Assembly: GCA_024244705.1 (NCBI GenBank)
Contig: JAAEOK010000098.1
Span: forward strand, 1-64,000
Direction of reading: 5' to 3'
DNA from: Alphaproteobacteria bacterium
GTDB taxonomy: Bacteria; Pseudomonadota; Alphaproteobacteria; JAAEOK01
Length of the DNA: 64,000 bases
Shown in pieces: positions 8,157 through 17,638 of the stretch. The notes under the pieces were generated by a model. It did not search any database. It was not told the origin of the DNA and saw only the letters and a list, made by a program, of their open reading frames with translations. The number at the start of each line of letters is the position of its first letter. Positions within the stretch are counted from its first letter, which is position 1. The position numbers were made by a program, and so were the translations under genes.

Positions 8157-8621
8157 TCACTCATTGCCTGAGCGCCAGTTGTAGCAAAAGTCACAATGAT
8201 CCGCTCCTTCAGCCAAAGTCTGATTCCGAGAGAATTCGATGCCGTAACCTTTGGCGAAAGGAGCGTCACGAGCGCAAGAAAGCAGCTTAACGAGTTCAGG
8301 TGGTAATCCGATCTTCTCGTAGAACTTGATATAATGACAACGCACTACCTTGAACTGTAATGTGCCCCCATCCTCCTCGATGTCCTCGATATCCATTGCA
8401 TCCCCCCAGTAGTCCAAGATCGTTCTAAAATGATCAAGGCTGGGGCCGCCTTTTGCTTTGGCCTCGAACGCTTGGCCCTCTTCAAATGCCGCATTTTCGA
8501 TTACAGTGGTCAAGACTTGTAATGCTGTCTTGGAGTCAACAACGTTGGTCATTTCTCGATAGATGCGCGCAATCATTTCGGCCTCTATTCTCCGGCGCTC
8601 AAGATGTTTGGATTCTTTCAT
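8157..8621 (-). CDS. ATC-hydrolase-like protein
   Basis: The protein resembles the L-2-amino-thiazoline-4-carboxylate hydrolase family (PF14196-like). Members have an N-terminal helical part and a C-terminal Cys-rich signature, here CARDAPFAKGYGIEFSRN followed by DHCDFCYNW. The start is the ATG at 8621 because AAGGAGG lies 11 bases upstream. The frame is open further upstream but that part overlaps the end of a hydantoinase B fragment. In Pseudomonas the namesake enzyme opens a thiazoline ring on the way to cysteine, while many family members sit beside hydantoinases. The truncated hyuB upstream fits that context. The exact substrate is uncertain. Confidence 0.7.
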   Translation of the reverse strand: MKESKHLERRRIEAEMIARIYREMTNVVDSKTALQVLTTVIENAAFEEGQAFEAKAKGGPSLDHFRTILDYWGDAMDIEDIEEDGGTLQFKVVRCHYIKFYEKIGLPPELVKLLSCARDAPFAKGYGIEFSRNQTLAEGADHCDFCYNWRSGNE

Positions 8622-8682
8622 GGCTAACGTTTCCTCCTTAGGATATCTTGAGTTTTGTGGATAGGCTCGCTTTGCAGCCAAC

Positions 8683-8859
8683 TCATTCGGCCACTTTGCG
8701 GGGGGCGACAGGTATTCCAAATCCGCCACCGCCGGGTGTTTCAGTGACGATCATATCGCCCGGAGACACCTGATCCTTGACAGTTCCGGAAAGTACCACA
8801 CGCCAATCCAAGACAAGATTTCTGCACCTAACGTTCTCGTTGACAGCCACGGAAAATCG
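8683..8859 (-). pseudogene. C-terminal fragment of hydantoinase B (hyuB-like)
   Basis: Read on the minus strand, an open stretch without a start encodes RFSVAVNENVRCRNLVLD, then VVLSGTVKDQVSPGDMIV, then TETPGGGGFGIPVAPRKVAE and a stop. The GD-x-I/V-x-x-x-TPGGGGFG segment is the conserved C terminus of the HyuB/oxoprolinase B family. The rest of the ~500-residue gene is missing beyond about 8860. It ends 61 bases before the ATC-hydrolase start, so both probably formed one operon before the break. Confidence 0.8.
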
Positions 8860-8916
8860 TGGGTGTAGGCTACTGTTGTATGGCCGCTTGTGGCACTCAA
8901 CTGCCGAATTGGGTAA

Positions 8917-8938
8917 GGCGGAGCACGACGGCTCCGCC
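8917..8938 (-). terminator. Hairpin after the integrase gene
   Basis: GGCGGAG (8917-8923) and CTCCGCC (8932-8938) form a perfect 7-bp stem with an 8-base loop just past the integrase stop codon. The T-run on the minus strand is weak, so terminator function is tentative. Confidence 0.4.
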
Positions 8939-8945
8939 CCTGGTT

Positions 8946-9581
8946 TCAGACTTCGACTTGCTCTGCGATTGCCAGTGCATCGTCAACTTCAACACCGAGG
9001 TATCGCACCGTACTTTCGATCTTTGTGTGACCGAGAAGAAGCTGAACCGCTCGCAGATTCCCGGTCTTTCGATAAATCAGTGTCGCCTTCGTTCGGCGGA
9101 GCGAATGTGTGCCGAATTGAAGCGGATCGAGACCAGCCAGCGCGATCCAATCAGAAACCAGACGCGCGTACTGGCGCGTCGACAGATGGCGATCGGTCTG
9201 GCCGCGCCCGCCAAATAGATACTCTCTGTGCCTTCTCGGTTTGGTCCGTAGATAGTCATCAATCGCGGCTCGAGTGTGGTCCGTAAGTTCGAACTTGACG
9301 GGTCGACCGGTTTTCCTCTGCCGGACTGTTGCCCGGTCCAGTGCATAGCCGTGAGGGGCGACATCCTCAACACGTAGAGCAACGACATCGCAGCCGCGAA
9401 GTTTGCTGTCGATCGCCAGATTGAATAACGCCAGGTCGCGAGCCCGTCCGGTCAATTGCAGTTGGGCTCTGATCGTCCAGACATGTTTCGGCTGTAGTGG
9501 TGGCTTCTGACCGGTGAGTTTTCCCTTGTTCCAGGGAACGCGCGCGGCACTGGTTTCGTATTTGTCTGTGTTTTCGAACAT
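8946..9581 (-). CDS. Short tyrosine recombinase (integrase)
   Basis: At 211 residues this is essentially a catalytic domain. The catalytic Arg I lies in SKLRGCDVVALR. The HxxR box is THSLRRTKA, the second His is LLGHTKIEST, and the nucleophile Tyr is in VRYLG. The N-terminal core-binding domain of full-length integrases is reduced to about 50 residues (WNKGKLTGQKPPL). Similar short integrases are common in Alphaproteobacteria, often without an obvious prophage. A perfect hairpin covers its ribosome-binding site (9582-9615). The neighbourhood is full of insertion debris, so it could belong to a small mobile unit. Confidence 0.85.
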   Translation of the reverse strand: MFENTDKYETSAARVPWNKGKLTGQKPPLQPKHVWTIRAQLQLTGRARDLALFNLAIDSKLRGCDVVALRVEDVAPHGYALDRATVRQRKTGRPVKFELTDHTRAAIDDYLRTKPRRHREYLFGGRGQTDRHLSTRQYARLVSDWIALAGLDPLQFGTHSLRRTKATLIYRKTGNLRAVQLLLGHTKIESTVRYLGVEVDDALAIAEQVEV

Positions 9582-9615
9582 TGTCTTTCTCCTTACTCCA
9601 ACATGGAGAAAGACA
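9582..9615 (-). promoter_or_regulatory. Perfect hairpin covering the integrase ribosome-binding site
   Basis: TGTCTTTCTCC (9582-9592) and GGAGAAAGACA (9605-9615) are exact 11-base inverted repeats with a 12-base spacer. On the minus strand the second arm, GGAGAAAGACA, contains the Shine-Dalgarno sequence and abuts the ATG at 9581. As RNA this would bury the site; as DNA it could be an operator. Confidence 0.6.
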
Positions 9616-9761
9616 GGATATGATCCGCCCGGATTCGCTTGATCGGATCAGTCGCGAACACGTCGGCTTTCGGAGCGGAACAGCCACAAGGCCCGATGTT
9701 GAGCGCGACGCCTAGGCAGAAGTTGACCCAGAGGCGAAGTCCGTCGTCCACTGAGAGGGGC

Positions 9762-10889
9762 TCAAGTTTGCCCGATTAGTTCTGACAGATGTTGCCGGTA
9801 AAACGCTGCGTCCAGGTTCTGATCCGCTACCCACGCATGATCATAATATGTGCCCAGGTATCGCTCGCCTGGATCGCAGATGAGGGTGACGACACTTCCT
9901 CGTTCGCCGCGTGACCGCATCTCGTTCATCAAGTTAAGCGCACCAAAAACGTTTGTTCCTGTCGATCCGCCACACTTACGGCCAAGCACCGCTTCAAGCC
10001 ACCAGATGGTTCCGATCGAGGCTGCATCCGGCACTTGGATCATCCGGTCAATCACCTCTGGTATGAACGAGGATTCAACCCGTGGACGGCCGATCCCTTC
10101 AATGCGAGAGGTTCTGGAGGTCGTTAGGTCACCATCGCCGGTGCAAAAGAAATCAAAAAAGACTGAGTTTTCAGGATCGACCACGCATAGCTGGGACTGA
10201 GTGAGGTACTCGCATTGATAACGGATGAACCGGCCGATCGTCGCCGCCGTGCCGCCCGTCCCGGCGCTCACGACAATCCATTTCGGGACGGGATGGCGTT
10301 CTCTGGCCATCTGCTCAAAGATGCTTTCTGCAATGTTGTTGTTTCCTCGCCAGTCCGTGGCATGCGCCGCATCGTTGAATTGATCCATATAGTGCCCGTG
10401 CAACCGCACTGCGAGAGCTTCGGCTTCGTCGTAAATGCTGTGCGGCGAAACCCGGACGCATTCGCCACCGAAGAATTCGATTTGCTCAATCTTTTGCTGC
10501 GATGTGGCCTCGGGCACCACCGCCATAAAGGGCAGCCCAAGCAATCGGGCAAAGTAAGCTTCCGAGATGGCGGTGCTCCCCGAAGAGGCCTCAATGATCG
10601 GCGTGCCTTTGCGAATGCGCCCGTTGCATAAGCCATACAGGAATAGCGACCGGGCCAAGCGGTGCTTCAGGCTGCCTGAGGGATGCGTGGACTCGTCCTT
10701 GAGGTATAGATCGATGTCTTCAAAACCCGAGAGCCCAACTTTGATCAGATGGGTATCCGCGGAACGATTGAAATCCGCATCGATCCTCTCAACCGCTTCG
10801 CTCACCCACATACGATCAGGAAGAGAGCACGATGCGTCCTTTGAGATGATCTTCGGGTTCCCGTTTGTTTCTGTAGGCTGGTCATTCAT
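9762..10889 (-). CDS. PLP-dependent cysteine synthase/desulfhydrase (Cds1-like)
   Basis: This 375-residue fold-type II PLP enzyme has the Schiff-base Lys at about residue 75 in [10 protein letters not shown]. It has the substrate Asn/Ser loop IEASSGSTA and the phosphate-binding loop [13 protein letters not shown]. The longer C-terminal part with [18 protein letters not shown] resembles mycobacterial Cds1, a cysteine desulfhydrase releasing sulfide, more than CysK. The location near an ATC-hydrolase-like gene suggests a link to cysteine or sulfur-heterocycle use, although an integrase separates them. It is single and flanked by IS debris on the right. The frame is intact. Confidence 0.75.
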   Translation of the reverse strand: MNDQPTETNGNPKIISKDASCSLPDRMWVSEAVERIDADFNRSADTHLIKVGLSGFEDIDLYLKDESTHPSGSLKHRLARSLFLYGLCNGRIRKGTPIIEASSGSTAISEAYFARLLGLPFMAVVPEATSQQKIEQIEFFGGECVRVSPHSIYDEAEALAVRLHGHYMDQFNDAAHATDWRGNNNIAESIFEQMARERHPVPKWIVVSAGTGGTAATIGRFIRYQCEYLTQSQLCVVDPENSVFFDFFCTGDGDLTTSRTSRIEGIGRPRVESSFIPEVIDRMIQVPDAASIGTIWWLEAVLGRKCGGSTGTNVFGALNLMNEMRSRGERGSVVTLICDPGERYLGTYYDHAWVADQNLDAAFYRQHLSELIGQT

Positions 10890-10979
10890 GGCCGCATCCG
10901 CCCGACATCAATCGTCAGCGCAGACTAACCGGATCAGGCGGTAGTTGGAACACGATCCGGTGGCCCAACTTCTGATATT

Positions 10980-11092
10980 GGCTACAAGCGGCGGTTCGGG
11001 CCCTTTGGCCGGCACGACCGCTTCGGCCCACAAACTAGACATTTGGCCCCTTTTACACCGCCCCGTGGCCCCTTATTGCTCCGCCGTTGACA
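10980..11092 (-). mobile_element. Orphan terminal segment of an IS21-type element
   Basis: Read on the minus strand from 11092, the segment begins TGTCAACGGCGGAGCAATAA. It then shows two spaced GGGGCCA repeats (AAGGGGCCACGGGGCGG and AAAAGGGGCCAAATG). IS21-family ends have this layout of TGT plus GCGGCGG-like bases and internal repeats, and the intact IS21 element at 27442-30041 ends with almost the same 17 bases. No istA/istB follows, so only an end survives. It interrupts the IS1380 copy 2 gene. Confidence 0.6.
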
Positions 11093-12100
11093 GTAGAATG
11101 CGACCACTCGCTCGGCGGGCCGCGACAGGTTGGTGACGATGAACCCGACACGCGGGTACAGTTCTCCCGGATGCCACTCGACCTTGGAGACGACGCGACG
11201 GCGCTTCTTACAGCTTGCGGCTTGGTAGCTGAAGCTGGCGTGATACCGCCGCACCTCCTTCGGCGGTCTGCGAACGGGGCGCTTGAGCAGATGGCCGATG
11301 CTGTCTTGCAGCACCTTGTTGGCACGAAGCCGGATTGCGTACTTGAAGCCTTCGGCTTCCAGGAACTCATAGATGTCCGGTGAGGCGAAAGCGGCATCGC
11401 CTCGAAAGTAGCGCCGCAGCTTCCGATCCCGATAGCGGGCGACAACCGGCTCCAGAACGTCGTGCCAGTCATCGGCGCTGTGCACATTGCCGGGGCGGAG
11501 CACGCACCGCTCCAGGTCGCCGTACTGGTTGAACACGAACAGCGGGTGATAGCAGGTGCAGCCGAAATGGCCGTTGTGGGCGGTGCCTTCCTGATCGCCA
11601 TAGGTCGGGCTGACGGAGCTGTCCATGTCGAGCACGATGGCCTTCGGCAGCTTGCGATCATGCACCTCGTCGATCCAGATGCCGGAAAGATTGGTGACAG
11701 CGGCCAGGTTGTCATCCGTGGCCAGCAACTCGGTCTCGAAGCGACCCATCTGGTTGGTTGATGCACCCCGACGCGAAACCGCCGTGCCGCCCACGATCCA
11801 GCGCATCGCCGGGTCACGTCCCAGGCGGTCGGCGTCATTCACGTCCTCGTACCCGGCGAGACGACCATAGACAGATTGGCGGAGCAGGCCGACGATCCCG
11901 TGCCAGCCATTCTTGCCTGTGCGGCAGTCGGTCAGAACATCGCTGGCCAATGCGGTCAGGCCCAAAACATCGTCGAGTTCCCGGTAGGCGAGCAGACCGG
12001 CGTCTGATGTGACCCGCGACCCGTGGAACTCAAGCTTGAGGCGTCGGTCGAAAACAGGCCGCAAAGGCCGCCGATCCGAGTCACCCTCCGGGCTCTGCAT
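10982..12100 (-). pseudogene. IS1380-family transposase, copy 2 (3' truncated)
   Basis: The first ~335 codons match copy 1 closely, including VLDMDSSVSPTYGDQEG and FRGDAAFASPDIY with two catalytic Asp residues. Homology stops after ERVVAFYCQ at about 11093, where the IS21-type end begins. The next ~35 codons are read-through of that end. The third catalytic residue (Glu in the EQHIKEG segment of copy 1) is absent, so the protein should be inactive. Copies 1 and 2 are clearly different family members, not identical duplicates. Confidence 0.85.
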
Positions 12101-12151
12101 GCAACCCGCCCTCCACCTGATCTAACCCCATAAAACATATCACAGAATCAG

Positions 12152-12795
12152 ATGAAAACGGTCTTAGAAGTGTTGGTCATTTGGGGAACGCGGGTTCAGA
12201 TAATTCTCAGCCTGAAATCCCGAGCCGAACTCCAGGTCGAAAATCTTGCGCTACGGCATCAGATCGAGATTCTCAAACGCACCGCACCGAAGCGGGCACG
12301 CCTTACCAAGATGGACCGCCTGATCTTCATCTGGCTCCTACGGCTTTGGCCCGAGTCCGCACGGTTGATTCGGATTGTCCACCCTAAGACGCTGGTGCGA
12401 TGGCATCGCGAAGGCTTCCGAGTCTATTGGTGCTGGAAGTCGCGGCGGCGTGGTGGTCGCCCGAGGGCGCCCGTTGAGGTGCGAGCCCTCGTTCGGCAAA
12501 TGAGTACGCAGAACCCGCTGTGGGGCGCGCCAAGGATTCATGGTGAAGTCCTGAAACTCGGTTTCAATATCAGTCAAGCAACCGTTTCCAGGTACATGCC
12601 TCGCCGCCCTCCGGATCCCGATCACCAATGGGTGACGTTCCTTCGAAATCACCTTCCTTGCACAGCCTCGATCGATTTCCTTGTTGTACCTACGTTGACC
12701 TTCAAGATCCTGTTCGTGCTTGTCGTCTTGAGCCACGATCGACGGAAGGTGGTTCACTTCGGTGTCACGGCGAGGCCGACAGCCGAAATGCAGGA
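12152..12795 (+). pseudogene. Integrase-core transposase, 3' truncated
   Basis: This is the N-terminal two-thirds of a transposase with an integrase (rve) core. It shows the conserved opening SRAELQVENLALRHQIEILK, a helix-turn-helix part (HPKTLVRWHREGF), the NPLWGAPRIHGEVLKLG box and SHDRRKVVHFGVTARPTAE with the second strand of the core. At about 12795 the similarity stops and the reading runs into the 3' end of the convergent flavoprotein gene at 12817. The last Asp and Glu of the catalytic triad are lost. A related N-terminal scrap lies at 27249-27344 on the other side of the catabolic block. Confidence 0.75.
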
Positions 12796-12816
12796 CTCGG
12801 GCGGGCGATACTCGCA

Positions 12817-15270
12817 TTACACCTTCACCCGCTCGCCCGTGGGATCGTAGAAGGCCCGGAAAGAGGCCTCGGCCGAGTAATGTTCGCAGGCGATCTCGAT
12901 CTCGAATCGGGAATTCTCGATCAGTTCCTGGGTAACCCCGTCCGGATGACGCACATAGCCCATGCCCACCGCGCGTCCCAGGGTAAAGCCGTAGGACCCC
13001 GAACTGATATAGCCGACGATCTCGCCATCCAGGCGGATCAGCTCGTCATGGAACAGAGCCGGCTCGGGGTCGGTCAGCTTGAACATGACAAGACGCTTGT
13101 TGAGCACTTGGCCGCGTTGCGGCGCTATGGCATCGCGGCCCATGAACCCGCCGCGCGTATCCAGCTTCACCGTGAAACCGAGCCCCGCCTCGTAAAGAGT
13201 GTCGTCGGGCGTGATGTCGAACCCGTATTCACGGTAGGCGCGCTCGCAGCGGAGATGCTCGAGGGCATGATATCCGGCCATCCGCAAGCCGAATTCCGCG
13301 CCGGCTTCCATCAGAATGTCGAAGACATTCTGAACGAACTCGCTCGGGATATGCAGTTCCCATCCCAGTTCACCAATGAAGGTCAAGCGCTTGGCCATGA
13401 CCCGTGCATCACCGATATCGATTTCCCGTGAGGTCAGGAACGGAAACGCCAGGTTGGAGAGATCGGCGTCGGTAATGCGGGCCAACAGGTCGCGAGATTT
13501 CGGGCCCTGCACGGAAAGCACCGAATAGGCGGAAGTAACGTCCGTGGTCGTCACATGTTCGTCCGGGTCCAGGTGTTTGCCGATCCAGGCCATGTCCCGC
13601 TGATGCGTGGCCGCCGAGGACACGATCATGTACCGGTCCTCGGCCAAGCGGTCGATGGTGAGGTCGGTTTCGACCCCGCCCTGCCGGTTTAGCATATGCG
13701 TGTAAACGAGCTTGCCGACGGCCACGTCAACATCGCCCGCGCACATCCGTTGTAGGAAGGCGCAGGCATCGTGGCCTTGCACCAGTGTCTTGCCGAAAGA
13801 GCTTTGGTCGAGAACAACAACATCCTCGCGGGCGGCGCGGCACTCCTCGGCGGTGTATTCGTACCAGTTCGGCCATTGGTGGGAGTAGATATCCCTGGGC
13901 TCGACGCCTTTCGGGGCGAACCACATGGCGCGCTCCCAGCCCGCCGTCTCGCCGAAACAGGCGTTGCGCGCCGCGAGCCGGTCGTGGAGCGGGCTTTTGC
14001 GGACCGGGCGGGCCGTCTGGTGCTGCTTGTTGGGCCAATGCATCTCGTAGATGGAGCCAAGGGATTCTCCCGCCCGGTCGTGCAGGTATTTCCTGTTGGC
14101 CTGAAACGGATGGAAGCGGGCGACGTCGACGTCCGACAAATCCATGACCGGCTCGCCCTCGACGATCCATTCCGCCAGCGCCCGCCCGGCCCCGGCGCCC
14201 ATCTCGAAGCCCTCCGAATTGAACCCGGCGGCGACGAAACAATTGGCGACCCCGGGCGCCTCGCCCAGCGCGAACAAGGCATCGGGTGTGAAACTTTCCG
14301 GGCCGTTCATGAATCTTTGGATGCCCGCCTCCTCCAGGGCGGGAATGATCTCCATGGCCTTGCTGAACGGCAGTTCGAAATGGTCCCAATCCTCCTGCAA
14401 TTCAATGAACTGTTGCTCGGCGGGCAGATTCTCCACGGCCAGCGGCTTGCCACGCGGCTCGAACGAGCCGATCAGCAGTTTGCCGGCTTCTTCCTTGATA
14501 TAGACGTAGCCGTCGGTATCGCGGAGTACGGGCAGTGTCGGCGCGACGAGATCCATGGCTTCGGTCACCACGTACATGTGCTCGCAGGCGTAAAGCGGCA
14601 CGCGAATGCCCAACTGCGCCGCCAGCCCCCGGGTCCATAGCCCGCAACTGAGGACCAACGTCTCACATTGGACGGCGCCGCCCGGCGTTTCGAGACGGTA
14701 TTCACCGGACGCCAACCGTTCCAGCCGTGTCACCGGCGAATTTTCGAATACACGGGCGCCGCCTTGCTTGGCCCCGGCAATCAGGGACATCACCGTATCG
14801 ACCGCGTTGGTCTGGCCGTCCTTGGCGATAAAGAGCGCGCCCTCCACCAGGTTCTCGTCGATGGCGGGATAAAGCTCCTTGGCCTCTTTGGCCCCGATGA
14901 TATCCGCCTCGATTCCGAAGCTCTTGGCGATGGTGGCCGACCGCTTGATCTCGTACAGACGGTCCTTGTTCCGCGCGATGGCCAGGGTTCCGTTCTGTTT
15001 GAAGCCAGTCGCCTGGCCGGTCTCAGCCTCCAGGCCGCCGTAAAGTTCCACGTTATAGCGGGCCAATTCCGTCAGGCTATGGCTGGAGCGAAGCTGCATG
15101 ATCAGCCCAGCCGCATGCCATGACGTGCCGCAGGTCAGCGCGCCGCGCTCCACGACAATCACGTCGGATATGCCGAACTTGGTCAGGTGATAGGCGATGC
15201 TGCTGCCGGCGATACCGCCACCGATGATGGCGACGCGGGCGTGTGTCGGCGGGGCCTCGTTCACGGACAC
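12817..15270 (-). CDS. FAD-dependent DMGDH/sarcosine dehydrogenase-like protein with GcvT domain
   Basis: This 817-residue protein has the two-half design of dimethylglycine and sarcosine dehydrogenases. The N-terminal DAO oxidase half starts with the dinucleotide-binding loop IIGGGIAGSSIAYHL. It has CGTSWHAAGL (His about 52), the motif whose His carries covalent FAD in that family. A linker domain follows (DRAGESLGSIYEM to about 440). The C-terminal GCV_T half (about 445-817, with GELGWELHIPSEF) normally binds tetrahydrofolate and captures the released one-carbon unit. It should oxidise an N-methyl amine such as sarcosine or dimethylglycine; the substrate is inferred. It is the last gene of a seven-gene minus-strand operon, 40 bases after the molybdenum subunit. 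Confidence 0.85.
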   Translation of the reverse strand: MSVNEAPPTHARVAIIGGGIAGSSIAYHLTKFGISDVIVVERGALTCGTSWHAAGLIMQLRSSHSLTELARYNVELYGGLEAETGQATGFKQNGTLAIARNKDRLYEIKRSATIAKSFGIEADIIGAKEAKELYPAIDENLVEGALFIAKDGQTNAVDTVMSLIAGAKQGGARVFENSPVTRLERLASGEYRLETPGGAVQCETLVLSCGLWTRGLAAQLGIRVPLYACEHMYVVTEAMDLVAPTLPVLRDTDGYVYIKEEAGKLLIGSFEPRGKPLAVENLPAEQQFIELQEDWDHFELPFSKAMEIIPALEEAGIQRFMNGPESFTPDALFALGEAPGVANCFVAAGFNSEGFEMGAGAGRALAEWIVEGEPVMDLSDVDVARFHPFQANRKYLHDRAGESLGSIYEMHWPNKQHQTARPVRKSPLHDRLAARNACFGETAGWERAMWFAPKGVEPRDIYSHQWPNWYEYTAEECRAAREDVVVLDQSSFGKTLVQGHDACAFLQRMCAGDVDVAVGKLVYTHMLNRQGGVETDLTIDRLAEDRYMIVSSAATHQRDMAWIGKHLDPDEHVTTTDVTSAYSVLSVQGPKSRDLLARITDADLSNLAFPFLTSREIDIGDARVMAKRLTFIGELGWELHIPSEFVQNVFDILMEAGAEFGLRMAGYHALEHLRCERAYREYGFDITPDDTLYEAGLGFTVKLDTRGGFMGRDAIAPQRGQVLNKRLVMFKLTDPEPALFHDELIRLDGEIVGYISSGSYGFTLGRAVGMGYVRHPDGVTQELIENSRFEIEIACEHYSAEASFRAFYDPTGERVKV

Positions 15271-15310
15271 CTCGCAGACTTCGCATGCATTGAGACCGTC
15301 CCGGAGGTTA

Positions 15311-17638
15311 TCACCCGGCCGCTTCCTTCTCCCGCAACGCCTTGATCACTTTCTCCGGTGTGATCGGCAAATCAAAGATGCGGATGCCGATGGCGTCGGC
15401 CACGGCGTTGGCGATGGACGCCGCCACCGGGGCGAAGACCGGCTCGCCGATACCCTTGGCTCCGAACGGACCGAGACCGCTTCGCGATTCCAGAACGATT
15501 GCCTTGATCTCGGGCACGTCCTCCGATGTGGGGATCAGGTATTCGCTGAGCGAAGCATTCGTCAAGCAGCCCTTGTCGAGGATCAACTCCTCGCTCAGCG
15601 CAAAACCCTGTCCCATGAGCGCGCTGCCTTCGATCTGGCCTTCGACGGCGCGCAGGTTAATGGCCTGGCCGACATCGTGGGCGCCGATGCTCTGCAATAC
15701 GCGCACCTCCCCGGTCTCGGTATCGACCGCCACCTCGGCGGCATGGGCTCCGTAGGTGAAATCCGGAAACACTTCGCCCTGGCCGGTCTCCGGATCGAGA
15801 CCTTCGCTGACGGGGGCGCGGAAGATTGCCAGATTGTGGCGGTGAATGCCTGCCGCCGCGCACGACATGACCAGGTCCTTGAGGCTCATGGAGCGCTCGG
15901 GATTATCGAGCACGAAGACCTGCGAGTCGCACATATCCAGTTCGTCGGGCGCGACGCCGAAATGCTGGGCGGCTCGACCCAGCAGGTTTTCCCGCACCTG
16001 GGTTGCAGCCATCTTGGTGGCGTTGCCCGACATATAGAGGGCACGGCTCGCCGTCGAGGTGCCGGCCAGGGGCGTTATGGCGCCGTCGCCGAAATAGACG
16101 ACCACCTGATCCATAGGCACGCCAAGCACCTCCGCCGTGATCTGGGCTAGGGCCGACGACTGGCCGGCGCCGATATCCGTGACCGCGCTCCGCACGATAA
16201 CGGTGCCATCCATCTCGACCCCGACCCATGCTTCACTGGAATCCTTCATCCAGCGGATGCGGCCGTAACTCTGTTGATAGCAGGCAACGCCGCGGCCGAT
16301 CCTGACCGGTCCCTTTCCGGGCGGGCGCTCGCCTAGGGCCTGTAACGCCTCAGTCGCGCACTGGTCCGACCAGACCGCGCTTCGGATGATCTGTCCGGTT
16401 ACGTTGGGGTCGCCGGTCTGGATGAAGTTGCGACGACGCAGGTCCATCGCATCCATGCCCAATACCTTGGCGATTTCCTCGATCTGCCCCTCGCAGGCCA
16501 GGTTCGCCTGCATGGTGCCGAATCCCCTGAAGGCGCAGGTCGGCAGATTGTTGGTGGCGGCGGATACGGAGTCCACATGCAGGTTATCGACCTTGTAGGG
16601 GCCGGTGGCTCCGACCGTGGCATAGAGCAGGATATAGGGACTGAGCTTTGCGTAGGCGCCGGCATCGGAGGTTAGGCTGATTTCCAGCGCGGTGATCCTT
16701 CCGTCCTTGGTCACGCCTGAGCGGTGCGTCATGGTGAACGGATGCCGCGGCCCGTGGGATACGAACGATCGTTCGCGGGACTGCACCAGACGCACTGGAC
16801 GCCGCGTGTCCAGTGCCAGCAACGCCAGCCAGACCTCGATGGTCATGACCTCCTTGCCGCCGAAACCGCCGCCCACGAACTCGGCTCTTAGGCGGACACG
16901 GTTGTGGGGCAGGCCGATGGCATCAGCGACGGCGCGATAATGCTCGACCACTTGCGTGCTGGAGCGGATGTTGAGGATGTCGTGCTCGTCGACCCAGGCC
17001 AGGGCCGCCTCGGGCTCGAGAAAGGCCTGCTCCTGGTATTGTGTCGTAAACGTGTTTTCGACGATCACATCGGCTTCGGCGAAGCCCTTTTCCAGATCGC
17101 CTTTGCGAATCTTATACCGTGCCACCACGTTGTCCTCGCCGTAGACGATGGGCGCGCCGGGCCTGAGGGATTCAAACGGATCGTAAATGCCCTCAACGTC
17201 TTCGTATTCCACCTCGATGAGCCGAATGGCCTGTTCGGCGACGGCAACGGTCTCGGCCGCGACCAGGGCGATGGGCTGGCCGAAAAATCGAACTTGGTCT
17301 TTGGCCAGGATCGGCTGTTTTGTGTTCTTGGTCATGCCGCCGGTCTGGCCGGGCATATCCGTCATGACGCCCTGCTCGGCGGGCAAATTCTCACCGGTCA
17401 GCACGCTATGCACGCCCGCCAGCTCTTTGGCCCGCGACACGTCAACGCGGTTGAGCAAGGCGCTGGCCCGGTCGCTGTGCAGGACGGCGGCATGCAGCAT
17501 ATCGGGCATGACGAGATCGCCCGCATAGGTGGCGGTGCCGTAGACCTTGGTTGGCGAATCCGTCCGCACCAGCGGCTTGCCGATCTGGCGAAGTCTGACG
17601 TTTGCCGCGGCGTGACTGGGATGCTCGATGCGGCTCAT
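15311..17638 (-). CDS. Molybdenum hydroxylase large subunit (xanthine dehydrogenase family)
   Basis: From the ATG at 17638, which overlaps the stop of the 2Fe-2S subunit as ATGA, the protein has about 775 residues. It shows the aldehyde oxidase/xanthine dehydrogenase a/b hammerhead start (IGKPLVRTDSPTKVYGTATY), GGGFGGKE, CAFRGFGTMQA and the C-terminal GAKGIGEPVFAP that holds the active-site Glu. The CO-dehydrogenase loop AYxCSFR is absent, so it is not a CODH. The reaction is likely hydroxylation of a heterocycle or aldehyde using water. It forms an L-S-M trimer with the next two genes. The frame stays open to 17824, but that stretch is a shadow inside the small-subunit gene. Confidence 0.85.
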   Translation of the reverse strand: MSRIEHPSHAAANVRLRQIGKPLVRTDSPTKVYGTATYAGDLVMPDMLHAAVLHSDRASALLNRVDVSRAKELAGVHSVLTGENLPAEQGVMTDMPGQTGGMTKNTKQPILAKDQVRFFGQPIALVAAETVAVAEQAIRLIEVEYEDVEGIYDPFESLRPGAPIVYGEDNVVARYKIRKGDLEKGFAEADVIVENTFTTQYQEQAFLEPEAALAWVDEHDILNIRSSTQVVEHYRAVADAIGLPHNRVRLRAEFVGGGFGGKEVMTIEVWLALLALDTRRPVRLVQSRERSFVSHGPRHPFTMTHRSGVTKDGRITALEISLTSDAGAYAKLSPYILLYATVGATGPYKVDNLHVDSVSAATNNLPTCAFRGFGTMQANLACEGQIEEIAKVLGMDAMDLRRRNFIQTGDPNVTGQIIRSAVWSDQCATEALQALGERPPGKGPVRIGRGVACYQQSYGRIRWMKDSSEAWVGVEMDGTVIVRSAVTDIGAGQSSALAQITAEVLGVPMDQVVVYFGDGAITPLAGTSTASRALYMSGNATKMAATQVRENLLGRAAQHFGVAPDELDMCDSQVFVLDNPERSMSLKDLVMSCAAAGIHRHNLAIFRAPVSEGLDPETGQGEVFPDFTYGAHAAEVAVDTETGEVRVLQSIGAHDVGQAINLRAVEGQIEGSALMGQGFALSEELILDKGCLTNASLSEYLIPTSEDVPEIKAIVLESRSGLGPFGAKGIGEPVFAPVAASIANAVADAIGIRIFDLPITPEKVIKALREKEAAG

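Noticed and set aside
15311-17638. Carbon monoxide dehydrogenase large subunit
   Set aside because: The CODH active-site loop AYxCSFR is missing; CAFRGFG points to the general xanthine dehydrogenase family.
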